Shown here in pieces: positions 1 to 8,992 of a DNA stretch of 63,872 bases. The translations under genes and the position numbers were made by a program. Position 1 is the stretch's first letter. The number at the start of each line of letters is the position of its first letter. Below the pieces are notes generated by a model. It worked only from the letters and a program-made list of their open reading frames with translations, was not told the DNA's origin and searched no databases. The DNA is from DASVCS01 sp036381495 (GTDB lineage Bacteria; Gemmatimonadota; Gemmatimonadetes; Longimicrobiales; RSA9), in the NCBI GenBank assembly GCA_036381495.1, contig DASVCS010000089.1:1-63872 (forward strand). Reading direction: 5' to 3'.

Positions 1-73
1 GCGCGCACTCCGGCCGGACCGGTTCCGAGCGGAGCGCGCGCCGCGCGACCGGGACCACACGCCGATTCCACTG

Positions 74-1522
74 ATGAACGACCGCTACGACGCGCTGATC
101 GGGCTGGCGGATGCACTCGCGGCCGCGACGGATCCCGTCGCCGTCTTCCGCGCGGCCCACGACGGCACGGCGGCGGTGCTGCCGATGGATTCGTTCCTCG
201 GCGCGCGCATCGAGGGAAGGGAGGTCCGGCCGGTCGTCTCGGAGGGTCGCGCACTCGGGTGTGAGGCGTTCTGCGCGGGCGCGCTCGATCGGTTGGCGGC
301 GGGCCGCGCGGCGCCGGGCGTCCGGCTCGAGGGCGGCGGATTCTTCCTCGCGGCGCCGCTCGTCCGGACGGGTCGCCTGCTCGGTTGCATTGCCACGGGA
401 CGGACGGGAGGCGCGCCGTATGACGCAGCGGACACGGCGTTCCTCGAAACGGTTGCGCGCTTTGCGGGCGCTGCGCTGGACAGCGTTCTGGCATCCGCCC
501 TCGCGCAGCGGGATCGCGAAGAGTTCGAGCGGCTGGATGCCGCGGCTCGCGACATCGGCGCATCGCTCGAACTGGACGACGTCGCGGAGCGCCTCGCGGG
601 CCACGCGCATGCGCTGGTCGGCGCGCCGGTCGCGGTCTGGCTCGTCGAAGGCGAGCGCGCGCGCGTGGTGGCGCACGGAGGAGGCGCACGGGTCCGCCGC
701 GGCGAGACGCGCGCGCTGCCGCCCGCAGTAGCGGCGCAGCTCCTGGCACGGAAGGGGAGTTGGTACGAGGAAGCCGCCGGGGGAGCGGAGCGGGCGGCGC
801 CGTCCGTCGCCGGGAACGGCGCACGGGACGCCGACCCGCGTGCGGCGGGTGTCGGCGCGACCCGTGTCACGGTGCCGCTCGCACGCGGCGAGCGGCTCAT
901 CGGGTTTCTGTCGGCGGGGCCGACAGCCGATGCGGCGCCGGACGAGGACCGGCTCCGGCTCCTGAACCGACTCGCGCCGCACGCCGCGGCGGCCATCGAG
1001 AATGCGCGGCTGCACGCGCAGGTCAACCGACTCTCCCTCACGGACCCGCTGGTCGGCTTGCCGAACCGCCGACAGTTCGACCTCTTTCTCGAGCGCGAGT
1101 TCGCGGCGGCCGCGCGAGGGCGCACCCTCTGCATTGCGCTGCTGGACCTCGATCGGTTCGAGGCGTACAATGCGCGGAACGGCCACCGCGCGGGGGATGC
1201 CGCGCTGATCCGTTTCGCGGACCTGCTCCGTCGGGAGACGCGCGCGATGAACCTGGTCGCGCGGTACCGCGGCGCGGAGTTCGCCGTGATTCTGTCCGGC
1301 GGCGACGTGTCCGCCGCGCAGCATCTCATCGAGCGCGTACGTCGCCGGCTGCGCCACGAATTCCAGGAGCCATGGACGATCAGCGCGGGCATCGCCGAGT
1401 ACCGCCCCGAGATGAAGAGTCCCGTCGACCTCGTGGTCGCGGCCGACCGCGCGCTCTGCCGCGCAACGGCGGAGGGCCCGGACCGCATCGGCGTGGCGGA
1501 GCCGCTCGATGTGCCGGGCTGA
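74..1522 (+). CDS. GAF-GAF-GGDEF-like protein with degenerate active site
   Basis: A 482-residue soluble protein. Two GAF-like sensory regions occupy roughly residues 5-155 and 160-315, followed by a GGDEF domain (about 320-475) that starts with the usual SLTDPLVGLPNRRQF entry motif. Where an active diguanylate cyclase has GG(D/E)EF, this one reads RYRGAEF (about residue 398), so the first two catalytic-loop positions are changed. The RxxD inhibitory site expected upstream is also absent (RAMN). I infer it does not make c-di-GMP and may be a sensor or decoy domain. The stop overlaps the probable start of the downstream carboxypeptidase gene. An active-looking homologue with GGEEF lies at 16.7-17.8 kb. 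Family assignment is firm; loss of activity is inferred. Confidence 0.85.
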   Translation: MNDRYDALIGLADALAAATDPVAVFRAAHDGTAAVLPMDSFLGARIEGREVRPVVSEGRALGCEAFCAGALDRLAAGRAAPGVRLEGGGFFLAAPLVRTGRLLGCIATGRTGGAPYDAADTAFLETVARFAGAALDSVLASALAQRDREEFERLDAAARDIGASLELDDVAERLAGHAHALVGAPVAVWLVEGERARVVAHGGGARVRRGETRALPPAVAAQLLARKGSWYEEAAGGAERAAPSVAGNGARDADPRAAGVGATRVTVPLARGERLIGFLSAGPTADAAPDEDRLRLLNRLAPHAAAAIENARLHAQVNRLSLTDPLVGLPNRRQFDLFLEREFAAAARGRTLCIALLDLDRFEAYNARNGHRAGDAALIRFADLLRRETRAMNLVARYRGAEFAVILSGGDVSAAQHLIERVRRRLRHEFQEPWTISAGIAEYRPEMKSPVDLVVAADRALCRATAEGPDRIGVAEPLDVPG

Positions 1523-3018
1523 TCGGCCGGACGGCAGCCGCGCTCGCCCTCGTCCTGCTCCCGGCCGCCTGCGCTTCCACACCGCCCGCCGGACGGATGG
1601 ACGGCCCGACCGCGCAGCCGCGCACGCTCGCCGGGGTCGTGGATTCCGTCACCATGACGCCGCCGCTCGACCGGGCGCAATGGGGGATCGAGGTCTACGA
1701 CGCCGCCGCGGACCGGCCGCTCGTCCGGCGCAACGCCGGGAAACACTTCATCCCTGCGTCGAACACGAAGCTTGTCGTGACCGCCGTCGCACTCGCGGAG
1801 CTCGGACCGGAGTATCGGTTCCGGACCGATGTCTACGTCGCCGGCGCACCGGCGGGAGACACGACCGCGACGGAGCTGGTCGTGGTCGGCCACGGTGATC
1901 CGACGCTCTCGGCCCGGTTCCATCCCACGGCCGTCGCGCCGCTCGAAGCGCTCGCGGATTCCGTCGCCCTCGCGGGGATCGGCCGCATCACCGGGGACCT
2001 GGTGGTGGATGTGACCTTCTTCGACACCGTCGCGGTGCACCCCGCATGGGAGCTCGGTGACCTGACGTGGTCGTACGCCGCGCCGACCTCCGCCTTCGCG
2101 ATCGCGGAAGCCGCCGTCGAGGTCGAGATCGCGCCCGGTGCGGCGCCGGGCGACACCGCCCGTACGGCCGTACCACTGCCGCCAACCATCCTGCCCGTGC
2201 ACGCCGCCGTCGTCACCGACACGGCCGGCGCCGCGACAACGGTCCATGCCCTCTACCGCCCGACATCCGATACGCTGTACATTGTGGGCACGATCCCGGT
2301 CGATGCGGCGGTCGACACGTTCGCGTTCGCCGTTCGGCATCCGGCGCGCGTCGCCGGGCGCGCCTTCGCGGCGGCGCTCGAAGCGCGCGGGATCGAAGTG
2401 CTCGGCAGCGTCCGCGTGCGCCGCGACACGGCGCGGGCGGACGCGGAGCCGACGCCGCTCCGCCGCATCGCGGCCTGGCACTCGGCACCGCTCCGCGACA
2501 TCGTTGCGGCGGTCCTGAAGCCGAGCCAGAACTGGATCGCCGAACAGCTCCTCAAGACGCTCGGCGCCGAACGCGCGGGCCGCGGGAGCTGGACCGCCGG
2601 CCTCGAAGTCGAGCGGCGCTACCTCGTCGACGTGGCCGGAATCGATTCGACCGCATTCTACCTGCGGGACGGCTCGGGACTCTCGGCGCAGAACCTGCTC
2701 GCGCCGCACGCGTTGGTGCAGCTCCTGGCCCACGCCCGCGCGCAACCGTGGGGGGCCGCCTACCGCCGCGCACTGCCGCGGCCGGGCGAGCCGGAGACGA
2801 CGCTCGAAGAACGCCTCGACGCCGTCGCCGGCCGGGTCGCGGCAAAGACGGGGACGATCACGCACGTCGTCGCGCTCAGCGGCTTCGCTCGCACGACGGG
2901 CGGCCGCGAGCTGATCTTCAGTATCCTGACCAACGGCACGGGGCGGCCGTCCGGCGTGGTGCAGCGCGGAATCGACCGGATGGTGTCCGCCATCGTCGAA
3001 CAGGGGGGACGCGAATGA
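1519..3018 (+). CDS. dacB: D-alanyl-D-alanine carboxypeptidase / endopeptidase, PBP4 (S13) type
   Basis: Periplasmic peptidoglycan hydrolase of the S13 family, trimming or opening peptide cross-links. The three penicillin-binding motifs are visible: SNTK (SxxK, about residue 81), SQN (SxN, about 336) and KTG (about 443). The protein begins with a hydrophobic segment ending in LLPAACAS, a lipobox, so it is probably a lipoprotein. No ATG, GTG or TTG gives the whole signal sequence. The best candidate is CTG at 1519, overlapping the upstream TGA as CTGA, the same layout as the ATGA junction to the next gene. The start is therefore uncertain. Probable operon with the gene before and the small gene after. 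Confidence 0.85.
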   Translation: MIGRTAAALALVLLPAACASTPPAGRMDGPTAQPRTLAGVVDSVTMTPPLDRAQWGIEVYDAAADRPLVRRNAGKHFIPASNTKLVVTAVALAELGPEYRFRTDVYVAGAPAGDTTATELVVVGHGDPTLSARFHPTAVAPLEALADSVALAGIGRITGDLVVDVTFFDTVAVHPAWELGDLTWSYAAPTSAFAIAEAAVEVEIAPGAAPGDTARTAVPLPPTILPVHAAVVTDTAGAATTVHALYRPTSDTLYIVGTIPVDAAVDTFAFAVRHPARVAGRAFAAALEARGIEVLGSVRVRRDTARADAEPTPLRRIAAWHSAPLRDIVAAVLKPSQNWIAEQLLKTLGAERAGRGSWTAGLEVERRYLVDVAGIDSTAFYLRDGSGLSAQNLLAPHALVQLLAHARAQPWGAAYRRALPRPGEPETTLEERLDAVAGRVAAKTGTITHVVALSGFARTTGGRELIFSILTNGTGRPSGVVQRGIDRMVSAIVEQGGRE

Positions 3019-3470
3019 CACGGTGGAAGGCAGGACTCATCGCCGCCGCGGCACTGGTGATCGGCTTCGCCGTCGGTTTCGGCTGGCAGTACATCCGCGC
3101 CGAGCGACTCGAATCCGCGCTGACGCAGACGCGGGACGAACTGACGTTCCAGCGGCTGGCGATCACGCTGGGCGCCGCGACGCTCGAAGCGCAGACCGGC
3201 GACTACGAGGCCGCGCGGCAGAAGGCAAGCGACTTCTTCACCGGCCTGCAACACAACATCGAGCGCACACCTGAAAGCGCGCGCCCGGCAATGAGCGACA
3301 TCCTCGCCGAACGCGATTCCACGATCACGGTCCTCTCCCGCGGCGCACCCCAATCGAAGGACGTGCTCGGCGAGATCTTCACCCGGTACCGGCTCGCGTG
3401 GGAGCCGGAGCAGCCCGCCGCGCCGCCGGTCCAACCTGCGACGACCACGACGACCGGACAGCAGCCGTAG
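3015..3470 (+). CDS. Small membrane-anchored protein of unknown function
   Basis: A 151-residue protein starting in an ATGA overlap with the carboxypeptidase stop, so translationally coupled to it. One N-terminal membrane anchor (about residues 6-26, LIAAAALVIGFAVGFGW) is followed by a charged, helical, probably coiled-coil periplasmic region and a Pro/Thr/Gln-rich tail. No recognised domain. Position suggests a cell-envelope role with the PBP4-like enzyme. Function unknown. Confidence 0.7.
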   Translation: MTRWKAGLIAAAALVIGFAVGFGWQYIRAERLESALTQTRDELTFQRLAITLGAATLEAQTGDYEAARQKASDFFTGLQHNIERTPESARPAMSDILAERDSTITVLSRGAPQSKDVLGEIFTRYRLAWEPEQPAAPPVQPATTTTTGQQP

Positions 3471-3511
3471 CGCCGGGGCGGGACCCACGCCGCCGCGCAG
3501 CGGGCCCTCCG

Positions 3512-4345
3512 ATGACGCGCCCAGCCCCCGACCCGCCCGAGCGCTGGGCCGCGCACCGCGCACTCGCGGACATCGTCGCGCGATTCCGCGACGGGTGCGC
3601 CGGGATCCCGCGGGCCGCCTGGCGGCGCTGGCTCCTCGCACTCGGCCTCGGCTACCTGGCCACCTTCCTCCTGCTACTCGCCCTCATCGCGACCGTCCAC
3701 ACCGCCACCGCGGATGGAGCGCTGTGGTGGGAACCCCGCGCCCTCGACTGGATCGCGACGCGCGTGCCGCTCTCCTTCAGCAGCGCCATCTGGATCCAGA
3801 CCTTCGGGACCGACATCATGCTCGTCTTCGTCATCCTCATCGGCGCAGGGATCGCCGCGTGGGCCGCACGCCCCTTCCCCGCACTCACCATCGCGGCCGC
3901 CTACCTGCTGACCGACCTCGTGGTACGCGCCGGATGGATGCTCTGGAACCGCCCCCGACCCGGCATCATCCTCGACGGCGCCGCCGCGCCCGGCTTCGCC
4001 TCGTTCCCCTCCGGCCACACCGCCAAGACGCTCGCCGTCTACGGTACCCTCGCCTACCTCTGGGGCCGTAGCTCCGGAAACACCGCGGAACGCCTCCTCG
4101 CCGCCACCGTCGCCCTCACCATCGTCGGGCTCGTCGCAATCGGACGGCTCCGCATGGGCGCCCACTGGCCCAGCGACATCGCCGGCGGCGTCATCATCGG
4201 CGCCGCCGCACTCGCCACCACCATCGCCGCACTCCGGGCCGCCACGCGCCGCCGCGACGCTACCCCGCCGCCGAACGCGCCCACGGCGCCAGCGCCTCCC
4301 GCGTCGCCCGATACCCCTCCTCCAGGAAATACCGCGTCCGCGTGA
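3512..4345 (+). CDS. PAP2-family membrane phosphatase
   Basis: A 277-residue polytopic membrane protein with the three phosphatidic-acid phosphatase motifs: NRPRPG (KxxxxxxRP-like, about residue 150), PSGHT (about 168) and GRLRMGAHWPSD (about 211-222). It should hydrolyse a lipid phosphate or pyrophosphate such as undecaprenyl pyrophosphate or phosphatidate; the exact substrate cannot be read. The C-terminal tail is Pro/Ala-rich and overlaps the end of the convergent patatin gene by 86 bp, which is unusual. A second, different PAP2 protein is encoded at 29.3-30.2 kb. Confidence 0.85.
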   Translation: MTRPAPDPPERWAAHRALADIVARFRDGCAGIPRAAWRRWLLALGLGYLATFLLLLALIATVHTATADGALWWEPRALDWIATRVPLSFSSAIWIQTFGTDIMLVFVILIGAGIAAWAARPFPALTIAAAYLLTDLVVRAGWMLWNRPRPGIILDGAAAPGFASFPSGHTAKTLAVYGTLAYLWGRSSGNTAERLLAATVALTIVGLVAIGRLRMGAHWPSDIAGGVIIGAAALATTIAALRAATRRRDATPPPNAPTAPAPPASPDTPPPGNTASA

Positions 4346-5087
4346 AGTCGAACGTCGAATACCGATCCAGCCGCGGACGCACGTACACCAGTGGCGGCCC
4401 CTCCCACGACCGCAGCCGCGCTTGTCTCGACGCATAGCTCATGATGTCGAACACCCGATGCTGGATCGCCACCATCCCCTTCGACACCGTGTCCAGCGAG
4501 TCCTTCACCTCGCCCGCACCCACATCCACCGCGACCACCAGACTCGCACCACGTTCCGCCGCCAACGCGATCGGCAGCGTATCCCGCACCCCGCCATCCA
4601 CGTAATACCGCCCACCGATCTCCGCCGGCGGATAGAAGACCGGCAGCGCACACGACGCGTACACCGCCTCCGCCAACGGCACATCCGAACGACCCGCCGC
4701 ACCGAACCACTCCATCCGCCCCGTCTCGAGGTCCACCGCGTTCGCCGAAAACGGCAGCCCGAGCTCATCGAACCGCTCCACCGGCAGCACCTCCCGCACG
4801 TACTCGAGCAGCCGCTCCCCGTGGAAGATGCTCGTCCGCCGAATCCCGTTCAGCAGCAACGAGCGCCCGTTCAACGACACGATGTCCCGCTTCCGCAGCG
4901 CCAACGCACGCGGCGCCAACTCCCGCCAACCGTGCCCGCCGGCGATGCACGCGCCCACCAGCGCGCCGATACTCGTCCCCACGATCTCCGCCACCTCCAG
5001 CCCCGACTCCACCACCGCCTTCCACGCCCCCACATGCGCCATCCCCTTGACCCCGCCACCCCCCAAGACCAGGATCACACGCTCCAT
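4260..5087 (-). CDS. Patatin-like phospholipase (RssA/YchK type)
   Basis: A 275-residue single-domain patatin. It begins with the oxyanion-hole glycine stretch LVLGGGGVKG, then the nucleophile elbow GTSIG (about residue 40) and the catalytic Asp in VDGGVRD (about residue 150). No signal peptide, so probably a cytoplasmic lipid acyl hydrolase. ATG at 5087 is chosen because the glycine-rich motif starts there as in the family; upstream in-frame sequence is repeat DNA. Its last 28 codons lie antisense to the end of the PAP2 gene. Confidence 0.85.
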   Translation of the reverse strand: MERVILVLGGGGVKGMAHVGAWKAVVESGLEVAEIVGTSIGALVGACIAGGHGWRELAPRALALRKRDIVSLNGRSLLLNGIRRTSIFHGERLLEYVREVLPVERFDELGLPFSANAVDLETGRMEWFGAAGRSDVPLAEAVYASCALPVFYPPAEIGGRYYVDGGVRDTLPIALAAERGASLVVAVDVGAGEVKDSLDTVSKGMVAIQHRVFDIMSYASRQARLRSWEGPPLVYVRPRLDRYSTFDFTRTRYFLEEGYRATREALAPWARSAAG

Positions 5088-5129
5088 GGACGTTCTCACG
5101 GCTTCGGTTCCCGACACGACCTTGGTCCG

Positions 5130-5290
5130 GGCTGGCGCCCGGACCGGGGCTGGGGCTAGGGCCGGGGCTAGGGCTGGGGAGGCAGCCCGAGCTGCGAAGG
5201 CGGTCCCCACGCCGCGCAGGCGGTCCCCACGCCGCGCAGGCGGCCCCTACCGAGTCGAGCCCCAGCCCCAGCCCTAGCCCTAGCCCCAGC
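5130..5290. repeat. Dispersed repeat family A, copy A1 (inverted arrangement)
   Basis: G-rich array built from GGGCTAGGGC/GGGGCTGGGGC units on the plus strand (about 5146-5178), with the complementary C-rich array at about 5259-5290. They flank a short tandem duplication of a 20-bp unit (GCGGTCCCCACGCCGCGCAG) at about 5200-5240. The two arms could pair. Unlike the other copies it lacks the GTTTACGTTTAC module, so it is a partial or rearranged copy. Confidence 0.65.
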
Positions 5291-5352
5291 CCTCCTCCAA
5301 CATAACACCCTGCCGCGGCGAATCGGACAGCCCTCGTCGGGCCGCGCTCGCC

Positions 5353-5382
5353 CTTGACACGGCCTCCCCGCCACGGTAGGTT
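5353..5382 (+). promoter_or_regulatory. Probable promoter of the SUF operon
   Basis: TTGACA at 5353-5358 and TAGGTT at 5377-5382 are spaced 18 bp, a good sigma-70-like layout. They lie just before the Fur-like box and about 70 bp before the sufC ATG. Confidence 0.5.
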
Positions 5383-5393
5383 CCATTCAATAT

Positions 5394-5408
5394 TGAGAAT
5401 CATTCTTG
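5394..5408 (+). promoter_or_regulatory. Fur-box-like operator upstream of sufC
   Basis: TGAGAAT-C-ATTCTTG fits the 7-1-7 inverted-repeat Fur consensus (TGATAAT-N-ATTATCA), with the inner five positions of each arm symmetric. It sits just downstream of the predicted -10. The core TGAGAATCATT is shared, in opposite orientation, with the box before the TonB receptor gene at 62066-62080. Fur binding is inferred. Confidence 0.6.
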
Positions 5409-5449
5409 AGAACGCCAACAGGCGGACCGCGAAGAGGTGAGAAGAGGGA

Positions 5450-6220
5450 ATGAGTGAGCCGCTGCTGAGGGTTGCCGACCTGCGTGCCGTGGTCGCCGAG
5501 GATGGCACGGAGATCCTGCGCGGGGTGGACCTGGAGTTGAAGGCCGGGGAGATCCACGCGATCATGGGGCCGAACGGCTCGGGCAAGAGCACGTTGGCGA
5601 AGGTTCTGAGCGGGCATCCTGCCTACGAGGTGACGGGGGGGAGCGTGACCTACCGTGGGGAGGACCTGTTGGCGCTGGAGCCGGATGAGCGGGCGCGCGC
5701 GGGCGTTTTCCTTGCGTTCCAGTACCCGGTGGAGATCCCGGGCGTCTCGATCGCGAACTTCCTGCGGCTGGCGGTGCAGGCGAAGAACCCGGCGGAAGAG
5801 CTGGACATCTTCGATTTCCAGGAGCTGCTGCTCGAACGGATGCAGCTCCTGGAGATGGACCCGTCGTTCGCGGAGCGCGCGGTGAACGATGGCTTCAGTG
5901 GTGGCGAGAAGAAGCGGAACGAGATCCTGCAACTCGCGTTGCTCGAGCCGGCGCTGGCGGTGATGGATGAGACGGACTCCGGGCTGGACATCGACGCGCT
6001 GAAGATCGTGGCGAACGGGGTGAACCGGCTGCACGAGGAGCGGCCGGAGATGGCCGTTCTGATGATCACGCACTACCAGCGGCTGCTCAACTACATCGAG
6101 CCGGAGTTCGTGCACGTGATGGTGAGTGGCCGGATCGTGCGGTCGGGCGGTCCGGAGCTGGCGCTCGAACTCGAAGAGAAGGGGTACGAGCTGTATCGGG
6201 ACGAGCCGGCGGCGGTCTGA
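5450..6220 (+). CDS. sufC: Fe-S cluster assembly ATPase SufC
   Basis: A 256-residue ABC-type ATPase of the SufBCD scaffold complex for iron-sulfur cluster assembly in the cytosol. Walker A GPNGSGKST (about residue 40), the family signature FSGGEKKRNEI (about 148-158) and Walker B followed by DETDSGLD (about 172) are all present, the latter two being diagnostic for SufC over transport ATPases. First gene of the operon sufC-sufB-sufD-Rieske-sufS-sufU, behind a Fur-like box. A purine-rich AGAAGAGGGA precedes the ATG. No sufA, sufE or sufT is visible nearby. Confidence 0.97.
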   Translation: MSEPLLRVADLRAVVAEDGTEILRGVDLELKAGEIHAIMGPNGSGKSTLAKVLSGHPAYEVTGGSVTYRGEDLLALEPDERARAGVFLAFQYPVEIPGVSIANFLRLAVQAKNPAEELDIFDFQELLLERMQLLEMDPSFAERAVNDGFSGGEKKRNEILQLALLEPALAVMDETDSGLDIDALKIVANGVNRLHEERPEMAVLMITHYQRLLNYIEPEFVHVMVSGRIVRSGGPELALELEEKGYELYRDEPAAV

Positions 6221-6263
6221 GCTCTGAACCGAACCCCGGGAACGACCCGGAAGGACGAAGATC

Positions 6264-7679
6264 ATGCCATACAACGAGACGGTCGCGAACCTCGGCCTCG
6301 AGGAGTACAAGTACGGCTTCGTCACGAAGGACAAGCCCGTCTTCAAGGCACAGCGGGGGTTGTCCGAGGAGGTGGTTCGCCAGATCTCGGCGCACAAGGA
6401 CGAGCCGGAGTGGATGTTGAAGTTCCGGCTGAAGGCGCTGGGGATCTACAACGCGAAGCCGATGCCGAAGTGGGGCGGGGATCTGTCCGGTCTCGAGGAG
6501 ACCATGGACCAGATCTACTTCTACCTGAAGCCGCAGGAGCGGATGGAGCGGTCCTGGGAGGATGTCCCGCCGGAGATCAAGGAGACGTTCGAGCGGCTCG
6601 GAATCCCGGAGGCGGAGCGGCGGGTGCTGGCGGGCGTGGGCGCGCAGTACGAGTCCGAGATGGTCTACCATTCGCTCAAGAAGGAGTGGGAGGAGAAGGG
6701 GATCATCTTCGAGTCGATCGAGAACGGACTCAAGCTCTACCCGGATCTCTTCCGCGAGCATTTCGGCACGGTGGTCCCGCCCGCGGACAACAAGTTCGCC
6801 GCGTTGAACTCGGCGGTGTGGTCGGGCGGTTCGTTCGTCTACATCCCGAAGGGCGTGAAGGTCGAGACGCCGCTCCAGGCGTATTTCCGGGTCAACTCGG
6901 AACAGCTCGGCCAGTTCGAGCGGACGCTCATCATCGCCGATGAGGGCTCGCAGGCGCACTACATCGAGGGGTGCACGGCGCCGGTCTACTCGACCGACTC
7001 GTTCCATTCCGGCGTGATCGAGATCATCGTGAAGCCGGGCGCACGCTTCCGCTACACCACGATCCAGAACTGGTCGAACAACATGTACAACCTCGTGACC
7101 CAGCGGGCGCTGGTGCACGAACACGCGCACATGGAGTGGCTGGACGGCAATCTCGGCTCGAAACTGACCATGAAGTACCCGTCGTGCTACCTGGTCGGCG
7201 AGGGCGCGCACGGACAGATCCTCTCAATCGCGTACGCCGGGGATGGCCAGCACCAGGACACGGGCGGCAAGGTGGTCCACGTCGCGCCGAACACGACGTC
7301 GCAGATCCTCTCGAAGTCGATCTCGAAGGGGACCGGCCGCGCGAGCTACCGCGGTCTGCTGAAGGTCTACGACGGCGCGAAGAACGCGAAGTCGAACGTC
7401 GAGTGCGATGCGCTGCTGCTGCACGACACGTCGCGGACGGACACGTTCCCCTACATCGAGATCGAGGAGCACAGCGCGAACGTCGGCCACGAGGCATCGG
7501 TCTCGAAGATCGGCGAGGAACAGTTGTTCTACCTGATGAGCCGGGGGCTCTCCGAAGATGAGGCGGCAGCCATGATCGTACGGGGCTTCATCGAGCCGAT
7601 CGCCCGTGAGTTGCCGCTCGAATACGCCGTCGAGCTGAACCGGCTCATCGAGCTCGAGATGGAGGGGAGTGTTGGCTGA
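6264..7679 (+). CDS. sufB: Fe-S cluster assembly scaffold protein SufB
   Basis: A 471-residue SufB, the core scaffold that pairs with SufD and SufC and carries the nascent cluster. Full family length; N-terminal GFVTKDKPVFKAQRGLSE and the C-terminal block with SVSKIGEEQLFYLMSRGLSE are typical. AAGGACGAAG precedes the ATG. Its last 11 nt overlap the sufD start region, so the two are probably translationally coupled. No anomalies seen. Confidence 0.97.
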   Translation: MPYNETVANLGLEEYKYGFVTKDKPVFKAQRGLSEEVVRQISAHKDEPEWMLKFRLKALGIYNAKPMPKWGGDLSGLEETMDQIYFYLKPQERMERSWEDVPPEIKETFERLGIPEAERRVLAGVGAQYESEMVYHSLKKEWEEKGIIFESIENGLKLYPDLFREHFGTVVPPADNKFAALNSAVWSGGSFVYIPKGVKVETPLQAYFRVNSEQLGQFERTLIIADEGSQAHYIEGCTAPVYSTDSFHSGVIEIIVKPGARFRYTTIQNWSNNMYNLVTQRALVHEHAHMEWLDGNLGSKLTMKYPSCYLVGEGAHGQILSIAYAGDGQHQDTGGKVVHVAPNTTSQILSKSISKGTGRASYRGLLKVYDGAKNAKSNVECDALLLHDTSRTDTFPYIEIEEHSANVGHEASVSKIGEEQLFYLMSRGLSEDEAAAMIVRGFIEPIARELPLEYAVELNRLIELEMEGSVG

Positions 7680-8988
7680 GGTCGTCACGATCGAGAACGC
7701 GCCGGCCGCGTTCCAGCGGGAAGCGGTCGAGGCGCGTGCCGCGGCCGAGCCGGATTGGCTCGCGGCGCGCCGGCTGGAGGCGTGGAACACATACGAGGCG
7801 CTGCCGTTCCCGACGACGAAGTCGGAGGAGTGGCGCTACACCGATGTCTCGCTGTTCCGGCTCGATGAGTTGCGGCTTGCCGAGCGCGAGGCGGCGCCGG
7901 CGGTCCCCGCGGGTGCGCGCGCGCTCCTCGAAGGCAAACGTGCGGCCGGCCGGGTGCTCCAGGTGGGTGCATCGGTGGTCGAGCTCGAGCTGGATGCGGC
8001 GCTGCGCGACAGGGGCGTGCTCCTGCTGGACCTGGACACCGCGGCACGGGAGCACCCGGAGCTGGTCGAGGCGCATCTCGCGACGCGCGCGGTGCCCGCC
8101 CGGGCCGGCAAGTTCGCGGCGCTGAACGCCGCGTTCTGGACGGCGGGCGTGTTCGTCTACGTCCCGCGCGGCGTGCGGCTCGAGGAGCCGATTCGCGTGG
8201 CTCGCTGGATCGACGAGGCCGGCGTGGCCGTGTTCCCGCGGACGCTGATCGTCGCCGAAGAGGGGAGTCACCTGGCCTACGTCGACGAATTCGCTTCGCC
8301 CGACTTCGACGCGCCGGCGCTCTCGTGCGGCGCGGTCGAAGTCATCGCGCGCGATGGCGCGGACGTGCAGTACGTCGCGCTCCAGCGCTGGGGCAAGGGC
8401 GTGCGGCACATCTCGACGCAGAAGACGCTGGCGGGACGGGACGCGAACCTGGACACGCTGGTCGTGAACCTGGGAGCGTCGGTCGCGCGGGTGGACCTGG
8501 GCGCGAGCCTCGAAGGGCCGGGCGCGCGCAGTGACATGCTCGGCCTCTACTTCGCGAGCGACGACCAGCACTTCGACCACAACACGCGCCAGGACCACGT
8601 GGTCCCCAACGCGACGAGCGACCTGCTCTACAAGGGCGCTCTCTACGACCGCTCGCACACGGTCTTCCGCGGCATCATCCGCGTCCACCCCAAGGCGCAG
8701 CGCACGGACGCGTACCAGACGAACCGGAACCTGCTGCTCTCCCCCGATGCACAGGCGGAGTCGCTGCCGAACCTCGAGATCGAGGCCGATGACGTCCGCT
8801 GCTCGCACGGAGCGACCGTCGGCCAGCTCGACGAGGAGGAGCTGTTCTACCTCCGAAGCCGCGGGCTGACGCGCGCGCAGGCCGAACGGCTCGTCGTCTT
8901 CGGCTTCTTCGGCGAAGTCCTGGATCGACTGCCACTGCCGGGCGTGGTCGAAGAGCTGCGCTCGGCCATTGAAGCGCGCATCGGGTAG
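7669..8988 (+). CDS. sufD: Fe-S cluster assembly protein SufD
   Basis: A SufD subunit of about 439 residues, partner of SufB. The C-terminal half shows the SufBD beta-helix core with LEIEADDVRCSHGATVGQLDE (split by the family as a SxG-ATVG motif) and LFYLRSRGLTRAQA. The start is either GTG at 7669 or TTG at 7672; the GGAGGGG at 7661-7667 is better spaced for TTG. Either way the gene begins inside sufB. Immediately followed by the Rieske gene, 4 nt away. Confidence 0.95.
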   Translation: MLAEVVTIENAPAAFQREAVEARAAAEPDWLAARRLEAWNTYEALPFPTTKSEEWRYTDVSLFRLDELRLAEREAAPAVPAGARALLEGKRAAGRVLQVGASVVELELDAALRDRGVLLLDLDTAAREHPELVEAHLATRAVPARAGKFAALNAAFWTAGVFVYVPRGVRLEEPIRVARWIDEAGVAVFPRTLIVAEEGSHLAYVDEFASPDFDAPALSCGAVEVIARDGADVQYVALQRWGKGVRHISTQKTLAGRDANLDTLVVNLGASVARVDLGASLEGPGARSDMLGLYFASDDQHFDHNTRQDHVVPNATSDLLYKGALYDRSHTVFRGIIRVHPKAQRTDAYQTNRNLLLSPDAQAESLPNLEIEADDVRCSHGATVGQLDEEELFYLRSRGLTRAQAERLVVFGFFGEVLDRLPLPGVVEELRSAIEARIG

Positions 8989-8992
8989 AGCC

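Noticed and set aside
85..3021. A 978-codon open frame antisense to the GGDEF and PBP4 genes
   Set aside because: Arg/Ala/Gly-biased shadow of high-GC coding DNA; the plus-strand frames have complete domain motifs.
5140..5290. GGGCTA units as a telomere or chromosome end
   Set aside because: Copies are internal, short and mixed with other modules; only the G-tract likeness is real.
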